The notes beneath the pieces are model-generated. The model saw only the letters and a program-made list of their open reading frames with translations, was not told where the DNA came from and searched no databases. A program made the position numbers and the translations under genes. From Stachybotrys elegans (lineage: Eukaryota; Ascomycota; Sordariomycetes; Hypocreales; Stachybotryaceae), in the NCBI GenBank assembly GCA_020746835.1, contig JAGPNK010000003.1:2232001-2296000 (forward strand): DNA of 64,000 nt, read 5' to 3'. How positions within the stretch are numbered: position 1 is the stretch's first letter; each line of letters opens with the position of its first letter. Of this stretch, positions 1-11,428 are shown piece by piece.

Positions 1-1603
1 TCCGCGTCTTCGACTCTGCTTACGATTTGACGCAGCCGCGAGGAAAGCAGTACTGGGGCGCCAAGCCCGAGAGCATCTTCTACACGCCCTCGGGAGGCAT
101 CTGGCAGTCTGTCTGGCTCGAGGCTGTCCCCCCTGCTCGTATCGCGGATAGCAGCCACGGCACCGTCATCCAGTCAAATGATATTGAATCCGGCACCCTC
201 CGTGGCAAGATTGCCGTCGCTGGGCGGCGGGTTGGCCAAGGTTACGGTGTCGAGGTGGAGGCCAAGTTTGGTGGAGTGTCTGTTGCCAAGTCATCTGTCC
301 AGAACCTGCCCAAGGACAGCGATGCTGCCGAGTTCGAGATTGACATGCACGTACCTGCCGAGAAGATGTCGGAGGTTCCCGCCACGGTGCTCCAGAGCTC
401 GCCGATAACCGATGACCGATGCTGGCGAAACGGCTTGGCCTTGTGGTCGCCTGAACATCCTCTCCTCTACGACCTCACCATCCGCCTCATTGATACGTCG
501 TCTGGAAAGGCGGTGGATGAGGTGGCCACCACAACCGGTATGCGTTCCATCAACTGGACCAAGGGCGACGGTACCTGGAGACTCAATGATAAGCCCTACT
601 TCCAAGCCCTGTGTCTTGACCAGGGCTACTGGCCCGGGACATTCATGACTCCGCCCAATGCTGACAGCTGCAAGCTGGACATTGAGCTGGCCAAAAAGAT
701 GGGATTCAATGGATGCCGCAAGCACCAAAAGGTTGAGGACCCCGTCTTCTACTACTGGGCCGATAAGCTCGGTTACCTGGTGTGGGCCGAGATGGCCAAC
801 TCGTACCAGTTCAGCGACGAGTATGTCGACCGATTCAACCAGGAATGGATTGAGTCGATGAAGCTGGCCATCAACCGGCCCTCGGTCGTGACGTGGACAC
901 CCGTCAACGAGAGCTGGGGATACCCGTCTCTCAAGGACAACATCAAGCAGCGCAATCACATTCGCGCGCTGTATTACATGACAAAGTGAGCAGAACGTCT
1001 TTTGTGATTGGGAGTAAAGGCTAATCGGTTAGGTCGCTGGACGACACGAGGAGCATCAACGACAACTGCGGCTGGGAGCACGTCTGTACAGATCTATCGA
1101 CCTTCCACGACTACGCCGACGGGCCGCAGCTCGAGCAGAACTGCTCCCAGCTAGAGTCCATCATGGACAAGAAGGCCGGACGTGACCTTTTTGTCCCCGC
1201 TGTGGCCGGCGATGCTGGCGCAAAGCACGTGGAGGGCGCACCCATCATGTGCACCGAGTTTGGCGGCGTCAACATTGCGGCCGCCAAGACAAAGAAGGAG
1301 GGTGAGGAAGAGCGCGAATGGGGCTACACGACGGCGACTGATCCCGAGGATCTGCTGAAGCGAGTCGAGCGCCTGGTCAAGGGCGTTACCAAGGCCGGCC
1401 ACTGCTGCGCTTTTGTGTACACCCAACTGTAAGTTTCACAGAGCTGTCTGAGAGATGCGACGCTGATTTATTCTTTCAGGACGGACATTGAACAGGAAGC
1501 AAACGGACTCTATTCGTTTGACCGAAAGGAGAAGCTGGATTCCAAGAGGGTCAAGGTGTTGATGGAGGAGGCCATGCAGCTGTACTACGACAAGGTGAAA
1601 TAG
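1..1603 (+). CDS. Glycoside hydrolase family 2 enzyme (beta-galactosidase/beta-glucuronidase type), 5'-truncated
   Basis: This is the C-terminal part of a GH2 enzyme; the N-terminus lies left of the window, and the frame is already open at base 3 (…RVFDSAYDLTQPRGKQYW). Three exons are visible: to about 986, about 1033-1428, and 1480-1603, with GT-AG introns of about 50 bases (donors GTGAGC and GTAAGT). The segment beginning SGGIWQSVWLE is typical of the GH2 sugar-binding/Ig-like region. VVTWTPVNESWG carries the NE acid/base glutamate, and CTEFGGV carries the nucleophile glutamate, so the TIM-barrel active site looks intact. The family hydrolyses terminal beta-linked galactose, glucuronate or mannose; which substrate applies here cannot be told. 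Localisation cannot be judged because the signal-peptide region is off-window. Confidence 0.88.
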
Positions 1604-2822
1604 GAGCGCCCACTCCTGACGGATTGGCATTTGAAGCCAGGATAGGCGTGTCTTGGACACGATGGCTCAAGTCCCGCAGCCGTTATCGTATCCATTGGAC
1701 AGGTCGATGGGCTTATGTTACAAGAGTCCCATAGATCTGCGCAGTACGACCACGAGGTCTGGTCGAATACAGTGGGAAGGAATTCTTGGAAACCCCGCCT
1801 TTGATGACCTACGTGATGCTGGCTGTCATGATTTGCATGATTGTAGAGATGGAGCCACCTTTTGGCCGAGGGAGCAGGGAAGGATGCAGATGAGATTGAG
1901 TAATCAAGGCACACGTTAGTTCAAGTCTCTACTTGGAAGTCGAATGCGAAAATGCGTAGGATATACGGCCATGGAAGGGGAATTGAGCGGTACCGGCATG
2001 CTCCCCGTGTGCTGCAATTCCCAGACAGGACTTACTAATGCCAACCCCGCCGCAAGAAAGTTGGAAGAGGATCACGTCTTTCGTCCGAGTAAGGCATTGA
2101 TTAACACCGAGATGGATTCCATCACACGATACTTGGGACAACAGGTGATGTGATCTGGCACAGGAATGGAGGGACCCCCGCATCGGCAGCTACAGTGGGT
2201 ACCGGCAGCCTGGATCGGGCGGGCTCATCCCCGCTAGCCAGGCACTGTCATACCACTGAAGCCCGCGCAGGAGCACCACTGAGCGCTCCGCCTTCCCCAG
2301 GAACAATAGACGCAAAAAGGTGACCCCCCAGGCCTGGATGTAACGTGGGAGTCGGAGGGGACCAGACCAGCGGTGAACCGGCCGGAGCCAAAACATCCAT
2401 ACACCACCGTCATCAGCATCGACGTCCCATACAAGGGTGCTGCTTTCCGCCTGACTCGACATGAGAAAATTCCATTTGCGCACACGCGCAGGGCCGCCGC
2501 GTCGGAAACCGCTCCGATTTGTCCGGGGAGGCGTGTGCGCGCGTCTCGTCTCAGGCCCCAAACGTGCCTTAGGCTGCGTCCCCTGGCCCTTGCCTTGTTT
2601 GCTGTCCGTTTCCGTGTTTGACAGCGATGCATTCACCCACCTATCGTCATGCTCATCGCACATCCCAAACAAGGAAGAGAAGAGAGAAAAAAAAAGAAGA
2701 AGCAAGAGTTTGACCGCCGCTTGCATGGTCTCCAGGGTATAAAGACCAGGAGATTCCCAAAACAAAGGCACCGCCTCGCGCTCTTCGACCAGCTGCTCTC
2801 CCCGTCCGCCTCCGATTGAACC
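1604..2822. other. Intergenic region upstream of the GH3 gene
   Basis: About 1.2 kb lies between the GH2 stop and the GH3 start. I see no convincing gene. Long open frames here on both strands, such as one across 2190-3218 on the minus strand, run into the GH3 gene and lack domain signals. The last 400 bases are GC-rich and include the GH3 core promoter. Confidence 0.6.
2738..2744 (+). promoter_or_regulatory. TATA box of the GH3 gene
   Basis: TATAAAG lies about 80 bases before the start codon at 2823, a usual spacing for a regulated fungal secreted-enzyme gene with a short leader. Confidence 0.6.
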
Positions 2823-5381
2823 ATGAAGAAGCATCTCGTCGTGTGCAGCTTGCTGCTGCCGGCTGGAGCTCTGGCCCTGGCGGAGTCTCCGCCCGTCTAT
2901 CCATCCCGTAAGGCATACACACACACACACACTGACGCACATATCCTTCCACACCGGCAAAACTGACCACACATTGCAGCTCCCGGCCAAGGCACCGGCC
3001 AATGGGCCTCGGCCTACGCCAGCGCACGCTCGCTCGTCGGCCAGATGACGCTCGAGGAGAAAGTCAACGTCACGCGCGGCTTCCCGGCCGTGGACAACGT
3101 CTGCGCCGGCAACTCGGGCTCGGTGCCCCGGCTGGGCTGGCCGGGTATGTGTCTCCACGATGCCGGCAACGGCGTCCGCGCCACGGATCTCGTCAATTCG
3201 TATCCCTCGGCTGTTCACGCCGGGGCGAGCTGGGACAGGAATTTGACCTACCTCCGGGGCCTGTACATGGGCAAGGAGTTCAAGGCCAAGGGCGGTATGT
3301 CCAAGTCCCCTTCCCAGCCCTTCTTTCCGATGATGCCTCGTGGCTAAACTACCTATCTAGTCAACGTGCTACTGGGACCCAATGCCGGACCGCTGGGCAG
3401 ATCTCCCCTCGGTGGTCGCAACTGGGAGGGCTTCGGCGTCGACCCCTACCTCAGCGGCCAGCTCAATTACGAAACCATCATCGGCCATCAAGAAGCCGGT
3501 GTCATCGCCAACGTCAAGGTACCAAACACGACCTCTCCGCCCGTGGCGCCGACAGACTAACACTTGCGTCTACAGCACTTCATCGCCAACGAGCAGGAGC
3601 TCCACCGCCGCCCCTACTTCGGCGTCGAGGCCGTCTCCTCCAACGTCGACGACAAGACGCTGCACGAGTTCTACCTGTGGCCCTTTGTCGACAGCCTGCG
3701 CGCCGGCGTTGCCTCCGTCATGTGCTCCTACCAGCGCGTCAACAACACCTACGGCTGCATGAACAGCAAGCTCCTCAACGGCGTCCTCAAGACGGAGCTC
3801 GCCTTTGAGGGCTTCGTCTTGCTCGACTGGAACGCCGTCCACGACGTCCGCAGCGTCAATGCCGGCCTCGACATGGTCATGCCGCTGGGCGGCTCGCTTG
3901 GCGCGAACCTGACGGCTGCGGTGCGCAATGGCACCGTTGAGGAGGATCGTGTCACTGACATGGCCACGAGGTACAGCCCGCACAATATCTGATCACCTCC
4001 ACACAGCTAACAACGCCCAGAATCCTCGCCGCGTGGTACCTCGTCGGCCAGGACATCGACTTCCCCACGCCCGGCATCGGCATGAAGAACCTCTCCCTCC
4101 CACACGAGCAGGTCGACGCCCGCATCCCCGAGGCCAACCCCGTCATCCTCGAGGGCGCCATCGCCGGCCACGTCCTCCTCAAGAACGACAACCGCGCCCT
4201 GCCTCTCAGCAAGCCCACCATGCTCTCCGTCTTTGGCTACGACGCCACTGTCCCCCGCACCAAGAACACCGACGTCCTCTTCCAGCTCGGCTACACGTCC
4301 TCCCCCGAGATGGGTCAGGCCGTCCTGGGCACGGAGCAGCACTTTGACCAGGCCGCCAGAGGCGGTACCATTGTCACTGGCGGACGAGCCGCTGCCAATG
4401 CCCCCTCCTACATGATTGATGTAAGTATCTTTCTCTGAAGCCGCAACGTTATTCACGCCCTAACACATCCAGCCTCTGAGCGCCATCCAACACCGCGCCG
4501 CCGCCGACGGCACATGGGTCAACTGGGACCTCGACTCCTTCGACCCAACCGTCAACGGCGCTACCGATGCCTGTCTGGTCTTCATCAACGCCATGGCCAC
4601 TGAGGGCTGGGACCGCGAGGGCGTCCGTGACGACTTCAGCGATAGTCTCGTTCTCAACGTCGCCCGCAAGTGCTCCAACACTATTGTGATTGTCCACACG
4701 GTCGGCACGCGCCTCGTCGAACAGTGGATCGACCACCCCAATGTCACCGCCCTCGTCTTTGCCCACCTCCCCGGCCAGGATAGCGGTACTGCACTTGTCC
4801 AGCTTCTCTACGGAGACGCCGATTTCTCCGGAAAGCTGCCTTACACCATCGCCAAGAACGAGTCTGATTACAGTGTCTTTGAGTCGTGTCGTCCTGTCGT
4901 ACCCGGCGACACTAACCCCCAATGCGACTTCTCCGAGGGCGTCTATCTCGACTACCGCCACTTCGATGCCCTCAACATCACCCCACGCTATGAGTTTGGC
5001 TTCGGTCTCAGCTATACAACGTTTGAATACTCATCGCTCTCTATAAAGACGCAGGACATCTCTGATGCCGCGGGGCAGTCGCTGTGGGATATTGCTGCCG
5101 AGGTCCAGGTGACTGTGACCAACACCGGCTCTCGTGCAGGCCAGGAGATAGCGCAGCTCTACGTCGCTGTTCCAGAGAGCCCGCCCAGGCAGCTGCGCGG
5201 GTTCGACAAGGTCTCTCTGGGACCCGATCAGTCTGCTACGGTCGGGTTCCAGCTAACGAGGCGTGATCTCAGCGTCTGGGACGTTGTCTCTCAGAGTTGG
5301 GACCTGCAAGAGGGTAACTACACCATCTTTGTGGGAGCCAGCAGCAGAGACATCCGTCTTTACGACACGATAACAATATAG
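2823..5381 (+). CDS. Secreted glycoside hydrolase family 3 beta-glucosidase
   Basis: Six exons (2823-2907, 2980-3294, 3361-3518, 3576-3970, 4021-4420, 4473-5381) join in frame to give 753 residues. The N-terminus ([20 protein letters not shown]) is a signal peptide. The GH3 N-terminal TIM barrel follows ([13 protein letters not shown], then [15 protein letters not shown]), with the predicted nucleophile Asp near residue 270 in FVLLDWNAV; the usual SDW motif is LDW here. The alpha/beta sandwich domain and a C-terminal fibronectin-III-like domain ([19 protein letters not shown]) complete the usual architecture. The family removes terminal beta-glucose from cello-oligosaccharides and other beta-glucosides; secretion fits extracellular biomass breakdown. 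The first intron contains a short CA microsatellite (about 2918-2932). Exact substrate is not determinable. Confidence 0.92.
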
Positions 5382-5612
5382 GGACACATTTATGAGAATT
5401 TAGGACATAGCGAGCTTTACTACAATAATTGAGATTTCTTTACAATAAGCCATTGGCCCCCAAAGCAAATGATAACAGCCGGATCAAACATCAGACACAC
5501 GTGGGTGTCTCGACTCGGCCTATAAATGTTGCGCTTCCTACTGCTCGGGAAGACAGGACAGATAAACCCAATGGGTAGAAGCATAGCCAAATTGGCGTAT
5601 TGATACACATAC

Positions 5613-7942
5613 CTAGGCAGCCATGATGCTTCGCCCTCCGTCCCTCGTAACCCGCTTGCGGATGCGCACCTTCATGACCTCATTCCCAAGAGAATGGAGC
5701 TTGGTGTTCAATGGATCGGTGTCTGTGTCGACGCCAAGCAGGGCGGTTGGCGAAAAGACCAAGGCTTCTCCCGTGCGCAGAGTGATGATCTCGGAGAACA
5801 GCTTCATTAAAACACCCGATTGTTCCATGTTTATGGTCAGCTGTCCGCTGTCGTCCGAGGCATCTGACTTGCTTCGGAAGTCAGAAGCACCAGCCAAATG
5901 CCTCTTAAGGATCTGGAGCCAATCGGGCGATGTAAACCGGTGCACAATGGTAATGGTGCATAGGTCTAACAGACGAGGCGAGATAGTCGGCTCTTGGGTC
6001 GAGATGATGACCCGAGCTCCGAGGTGTCTCTGAAGACGGATAGTCGAAAGTAGTGACTCGGTAAGAGTTGACGCTTCGCTTGTGTCCTTCATATACTTGT
6101 GCGCCTCGTCAAGAGCAATGACGCGCCCAATGGTGGAGGGCTGCTCGAGAAACAGACTGAGGGAAGTGTTGAAAAGCAAGCATGCCATCTCTGCAGTCAC
6201 ACATGGGCATGACAAGTCCACAATTGTCAACTGGCCGGCCTACTATGGTTAGTGACAGATGGAAGAAAACGAGGTGGAAATTACCTTGGTTTCCCAGATA
6301 GTTGGTTTCTGGAACCGTTGAGCCAGCGTGGCAGTCGGCTGCTGAACTTGCTGGTTCACATTTCCTTGGTTTGCGCTGCTCCCATTCGTGCCTTGTTGCT
6401 GGCCCTGTTGGCCCTGCTGTGCACCCTTCTTCTTCTTCTTCTGAGCACCCTGCTGTGGCCCACCAGGACGCTTCAGCGTGTACGCATTGGCTTGACTGTG
6501 AACCATGAAACTCTCCAGGGTGTCCAATCTCTGGAGCAGCGGTGCCATCTGGTCCTTGGTTAATTGAGCCATCTCAATCTCCCTCTTAAATGTTGCATAG
6601 TCAAAGCTGGTGTTCTTCTCCTGACTTTTGATGCGCATATCACGTAGTATGCGCACGATGATGTGCATGTATAACGGCATGCTTCCTTGAATGGAGCTGG
6701 CAGCCATCAAATCAAGCATGCGCCCCGTGTTGAGGTCCGCCTGGCTAAGCCGGAATTCCTCGACTCTAACCCGCTTCAAAGGTGCATAGATGCGCTATAG
6801 AGGTCAGCTTCAGCCCATATTTCGATGTTGATGGACGTACCTTGATTTGGGCGATATTGGTTGGGGCACAGACGACTCGCACATCAAGATTAGGATCCGA
6901 GGACAAAAATGCAGCCTCGCAGGGTGATCCACCGGTGTCGGATATGAAAGTATCGTAGTGGAAAACGATCCCAGAAAGCGGCCGTGGCAAAGTATTGGCA
7001 CTGGAGCGGACCATACAGTTCTCAAGCAGACAACTGAGAGTATGGCTTTTGCCCGAACCCTGGCTGCCACAAATGAACACGCTCGATGGCGCTGCGACGT
7101 TGTAGTAGATTCGAGGATCGTGCTTGGTTTCCACACTGGTGTCATCCGGGCTCATGGCGGCTAGGCGATCAGAATGTCCCCCGAGAAGACCGTACTGCGT
7201 GAAGAGCGCAGGCTTTCCATTCTTCGTGGCACTATTCTTTCGCTTGCTGTCATTGAACTCGCGCACAGACTCGGTGAAGAGGGGGGTGACAGTCTCGTCT
7301 TGTGCTTGGCAAGCCCGCGGACCGCAGTCCAGAAGCTTCAAGTGTGATTTGAGCATTGGCCCAAGACTCGACGCAGATGAGGCGTGCGATGATGCTGACG
7401 AAGATGAGGACGCAGCTGAGCTTGCCGCTATACTGGGTTCGGAATCGTCATCGACAATTATAATTTCGGGTTCCGAAGGGCGCGATAAAGGAACGATACG
7501 ATCCGAAATCGCATTTCTAGGAAACATGGCCAAGCTGGCAGGATTGGACATTGTTTGCTTATGCTCGTTTCCGTGAGGCAACATGGTTGCTTGCTGAGTG
7601 AGTGGCGAACCTCTGTACACTGTTTGCTGGCTATAGGGAAGTGACCAGCTCGAGTGCAGGTTTGTGTTGAGATCTCCCCAGTTTGATGCGAAAATGGATG
7701 GCAGGAATGGGTACGGATAAGGTGTGCAGTTGAAGGTGAATGGATAGGACGAGCCCAACCACGAGCTAGGTGACCTATTTATACGAAGTCAATGGGTGTT
7801 GAATCGATGAAAGCAAGTCGGGAGGCCGGCAGACAGGCCAGGGAAAACTGCCTTACGCTTGCGGTGGGTGGTAGGCCTCCGTGCGGGCCGAGTTCGGCCG
7901 GCTGGCAGAGGGCCCAAAACCTGCATGCGTTTGTCTAGACAT
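5613..7942 (-). CDS. HerA/FtsK-superfamily P-loop ATPase with low-complexity insert
   Basis: Four exons on the minus strand (7942-7857, 7774-6841, 6794-6285, 6230-5613) join in phase to 715 residues. The ATG at 7942 comes from a short first exon whose GTAAGG donor joins the main exon. The N-terminal ~180 residues are disordered and Ser-rich. Walker A is GSQGSGKS near 265-272; a Gln/Asn/Lys-rich stretch follows near 435-500; Walker B is VIALDEAH near 547-554. After it come ISTQEP and an LLDLCTITIVHRF segment. The order Walker A, Walker B, STQ-P and HRF resembles HerA, VirB4 and TraG pumps, which move DNA or protein through hexameric rings. The role in fungi is unknown to me. The GST gene is divergently arranged 830 bases away. 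Confidence 0.75.
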
Positions 7943-8771
7943 TCAGTATAGACCCTTGTCGGTGCTGTGACGATGGAAATTGTTGGAACAAGTGTGGGCG
8001 ATGTTGGAGTTGGCAGTGCAAACGACTGGCAAGGGTGGCCAAGACGACCACAAGTTCGGCCGTGGCCGTGCAGTATGCAGCGGGGGCAGCAGCCGTTGGT
8101 TTCCTACTCCTTCCTACACAGGTCTGAAAACTCAAAGTGTAAAAAGAGTCATAAGGGCTTGGATAAGTAGATGGGTGAAGCTGAAGGGATTGATGCCTGG
8201 GCCAAAACGCGGCCTGTTCCTTCCGTTGGTGGTGTTTGTAAGTTATCGGCACCCACCATCTGCGTGGAGTGCTCCTTCCCTGCCTGTAGTCGGGCAGCTG
8301 GCCGCACAGTGTGGCCGGGGAAGAGCCAATCAAGTGAGTGTGAAGCGTAGGCAGCATTTCATGATGCCAAAATCAGGCGGTCGTCTTCATGAGCACAACC
8401 AACACAGACAGAAATACCCAGCACTGGGAGTATCATCCATGCCAGCTTGGTATCCTCCACCCCCGGCTTTTTCTACTTTGCCTGCCGACTACAACCTCCA
8501 CCCCTGTCTCCATCTCCCGGCCTCCCGAACCATGCGTAATCCCACGGATGCGGCAGTCTGCTCGGCCGATAATTCTGCGTGGCATGGGCTGTCCGACTGT
8601 GTGTGGGACGGAGCCCGAGTGGAGGAGAGGAGGAAGTGTGGCAGCCATAACAAGCGGGGCCGAGTCGTCACATCTCTGCAGTACAGATCAAACACCACGT
8701 CATTCAGTTGAGGACAACCTCCTCATCTCTGTCTTGAGCTGATCACACAAGTTCTTACAGAAAAAATCGCA
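7943..8771. other. Divergent intergenic region between the ATPase and GST genes
   Basis: About 830 bases separate two divergently oriented start codons, so it probably holds both promoters. Open frames here (for example 7980-8711 plus) show no protein-like features. I see no repeat or RNA gene. Confidence 0.55.
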
Positions 8772-9599
8772 ATGGCTAGCCAAGACACTTCGCTGCCTCC
8801 GGAGACGACTGGTGCGGCAGCCAAAACTGCTGAGCGCTATGAGGGGGGTCACGTCCTCAAGCTTTATGGGAGCTGGTTCTGCCCCTTTGTGCAGCGTTCC
8901 TGGATTACGCTCTTGGAGAAGAAAATCCCCCATCAGTATATCGAGATGAACCCTTACAAGAAAGATCCAGCCTTCATCAAGATGAACCCGCGTGGGCTCG
9001 TTCCGACTTTGGCTGTGCCAGTCGGCGCGCACGGGACGGAGCAGAAGCCGCTATTCGAGAGCCTCGTCATTTGTGAATATTTGGATGAGGCATACAGCGA
9101 TGAAGACAAGTACGGGAAACGTCTGCTCCCAGATGACGCCTATGAGAGAGCTCGGGCGCGCCTCTGGATCGACCACATCAGCACCCGCATTGTTCCGGGC
9201 TTCTACAAGCTGCTACAGCACACGCCGGACAAAAAGTACAGCATCCAGCAGGCGCGCGACGAGCTGCACGGGCACATTCGCTCGCTGGTCGAACAAATGG
9301 ATGCAGATGGGCCGTGGTTCCTGGGGCAGCACATCAGCTTGGTGGACATTTGCCTGATTCCTTGGGCCAAGAGGCTGTGGCTCATCGACCACTACAAGGA
9401 CGGCGGGGTGGGAATTCCAGCCCATGATGAGAAGTGGAAGCGGTGGCAGACATGGATGGATGCCGTCGACCAACACCCCAGCGTCAAGGATACGATGAGC
9501 TCGGATGAGCGATACATTTTGGCGTACAAGAGGTACGCAGACGATACCACCGAGTCACTAGTCGGGCGCGCAACGAGGCAAGGAGAAAAGCTGCCATAG
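8772..9599 (+). CDS. Omega-type glutathione S-transferase
   Basis: A single-exon gene of 275 residues. The N-terminal thioredoxin-fold domain begins with LKLYGSWFCPFVQR; Cys37 sits where omega-class GSTs carry their catalytic cysteine (CPF motif). It continues with MNPRGLVPTLAVP (cis-Pro glutathione-binding loop) and ESLVICEYLDE. The C-terminal helical domain runs from about residue 115, with the FLGQHISLVDICLIPW signature. Omega GSTs act as thioltransferases, dehydroascorbate reductases or glutathionyl reductases in the cytosol; the specific role here is not shown. No targeting signal is seen. The downstream XAP5 gene begins 190 bases after the stop on the same strand. Confidence 0.9.
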   Translation: MASQDTSLPPETTGAAAKTAERYEGGHVLKLYGSWFCPFVQRSWITLLEKKIPHQYIEMNPYKKDPAFIKMNPRGLVPTLAVPVGAHGTEQKPLFESLVICEYLDEAYSDEDKYGKRLLPDDAYERARARLWIDHISTRIVPGFYKLLQHTPDKKYSIQQARDELHGHIRSLVEQMDADGPWFLGQHISLVDICLIPWAKRLWLIDHYKDGGVGIPAHDEKWKRWQTWMDAVDQHPSVKDTMSSDERYILAYKRYADDTTESLVGRATRQGEKLP

Positions 9600-9788
9600 A
9601 TATATGAACAGGCAGTTGCTGAAAATGAAACATTTAATTAACATTGGTGAATTGAAGCATGGTGTTGCGATTTCCACGTTCGGTATTAGCGTTTTGTGGG
9701 CGGGATCGGATCGGCTAGACCCATGGAGTAAATGGGTGTAAATACAGCTGCAGGCACTGACCCGTTTCAACATTTTCCATCAACCGCC

Positions 9789-10907
9789 ATGTCTGACTCC
9801 GGCCCTTCGCGTTTCGCACCGCAGAACAAAACCACGCAGGAGCGGCTGTCGACCAACACAGTCGGCCTCGTAGCGCTCTCCGACTATCGCAAGCGCCGTA
9901 CCGAGGTGATTGAGCAGCAGGAGCGCGAAGCCCGCGAAGCCGCCTTCACGACCACCTCGACGCCCGACCGATCCCTCACCGACACGCCAGACCCGACAGG
10001 CAGCGACTCGACCGGTGCTGGACCGCGACCTGCCAAGAAGAAGAAGAAGCAGGGCAAGAAACTGCTGTCGTTCGACGACGAGGAAGAGGGCGACGATGCG
10101 CCTGTCGTGATCAAGCCCAAGAAGACAGGCGAAGCACAAGACAATGCGGGCAAGAATGAATCCAAATTCAAACCCAACGCGTCCGTGGGACTGGCCCCAA
10201 AGGTCATGACAAAGGCGGCACTGCGCAAGGAAGCGGAAGAACGGGAGGCGCTGCGACGCGAATTCGTTGCGATTCAAGAGGCCGTCAAGGCGACCGAGAT
10301 TGCCATCCCATTCGTCTTCTACGATGGCGCCAACACGCCTGGCGGTATCGTTCGCGTGAAGAAGGGTGACTTTGCCTGGGTCTTTCTCGACAAGAGCCGC
10401 AAGGTGGGCGCCGAGCTGGGCGTGGGAGAAAAGGCAAATGCGCAGCGAACATGGGCACGAGTGGGAGTGGACGACTTGATGCTCGTTCGTGGTACCATTA
10501 TCATTCCTCATGTAAGATGATGCACATTCTATCTGCTGCAGCGGCTAACCAGTGTCCAGCATTACGACTTCTATTTCTTTGCTTTGAATAAGAGCATTGG
10601 CCCCGGCGGAACACGTATCTTTGACTACTCCGCCGAGGCACCGAAGAGGGAGACGACGGCAGAGGGAGCTGCCGGCCCTGTCACGACGTCAGCCTCGCGG
10701 GCTGCCGCCGCCAAGGCGCTTCCCGACGTCAGGACGCTGGAGGGCGCGGACGATGACCCGACTCTGACCAAGGTGGTCGATCGGCGGTGGTATGAACGGC
10801 ACAAGCACATCTATCCCGCCAGCACTTGGCAGGATTTCGACCCGGAGAAGGATTACACACGGGAAATCCGAAGGGACACCGGCGGAAACACCTTTTTCTA
10901 CAAATGA
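9789..10907 (+). CDS. XAP5/FAM50-family nuclear protein
   Basis: Two exons (9789-10511, 10560-10907) give 356 residues. The ATG at 9789 (MSDSGPSRFAP) is preferred to an in-frame upstream ATG at 9732 because XAP5 proteins begin shortly before the conserved QERLSTNTVGLVALSDYRKR segment. The middle is charged and disordered (KKKKKQGKKLLSF, DDEEEGDD), which could supply nuclear localisation. The conserved XAP5 domain spans the intron: IPFVFYDGANTPGGIVRVKK, then PHHYDFYFFALNKSIGPGGT, ending with the invariant-looking WYERHKHIYPASTWQDFDPEKDY. Family members are nuclear and linked to splicing and transcription, from human FAM50A and S. pombe Xap5 work. It looks intact. Confidence 0.93.
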
Positions 10908-10975
10908 GTGTTGGTTATGCCGCCTTTGTCGCGGGCATGTCGTGAATTGGATTGGGACCAGCCCAGGCTAGGTGC

Positions 10976-11428
10976 TCAGCTGCATAGCTGCCACAGCGCG
11001 TATGAGGTTCCACCGATGACCAGCCAGCCGGGCCAAAATATGAGGAGGAAAAGGCCGTTGCCGTACGCGCCCAGGATGAAGACGCCAAACTCGAAGACGA
11101 GCTTCTTCCGCAGTATCGTGAGGGTTTTTGAACGACACAGCTGGGCCAGCGCCTTGGCAGAGACGAGATAGGCGTGGAAGGCGCCGAACTTGGTGGCCAC
11201 GAACGCTTGAATGGCGAGGGCCCTGCTGACCCAGAGGGCGGTGGTGAAGGTGATGGTGGCGAGCGTGTACGCCTGAAGATACAGGTGTAGCGATACGGTG
11301 CTGAGGACGCGATGAAGGAGGACTCCCGATGGGAGAGTGGTGTAGAGGTAGTTGAGGAGAGTGGCGCTTCGGTTGATGGAAACAGAAGGCTCCATGCGGG
11401 ACGCCGTGATGATGGCGACCTTGTCCAT
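10976..11428 (-). CDS. Small multi-pass membrane protein, unknown function
   Basis: A 150-residue intronless frame starts at an ATG (MDKVAIITASRMEPSV) and overlaps nothing. Its stop lies only 69 bases from the convergent XAP5 stop. Hydrophobic stretches near residues 25-75 and 110-148 (FGVFILGAYGNGLFLLIFWP) suggest three or four membrane segments. Codon use is C/G-rich at third positions like its neighbours, which supports coding. No family is recognised. The frame stays open without a stop upstream of the ATG, so a longer or spliced N-terminus is possible. A longer 195-codon overlapping frame (10915-11502) is Ser/Pro-rich and looks like the shadow frame. Confidence 0.62.
   Translation of the reverse strand: MDKVAIITASRMEPSVSINRSATLLNYLYTTLPSGVLLHRVLSTVSLHLYLQAYTLATITFTTALWVSRALAIQAFVATKFGAFHAYLVSAKALAQLCRSKTLTILRKKLVFEFGVFILGAYGNGLFLLIFWPGWLVIGGTSYALWQLCS

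Noticed and set aside
2190..3218. 342-codon minus-strand open frame
   Set aside because: It overlaps the start and first exons of the GH3 gene antisense, has low-complexity stretches from the CA repeat and Lys/Phe runs, and shows no domain.
1..5381. Biosynthetic or CAZyme gene cluster at the left end
   Set aside because: Two adjacent glycoside hydrolases share a strand, but there is no transporter or regulator with them, so a cluster claim is not supported.
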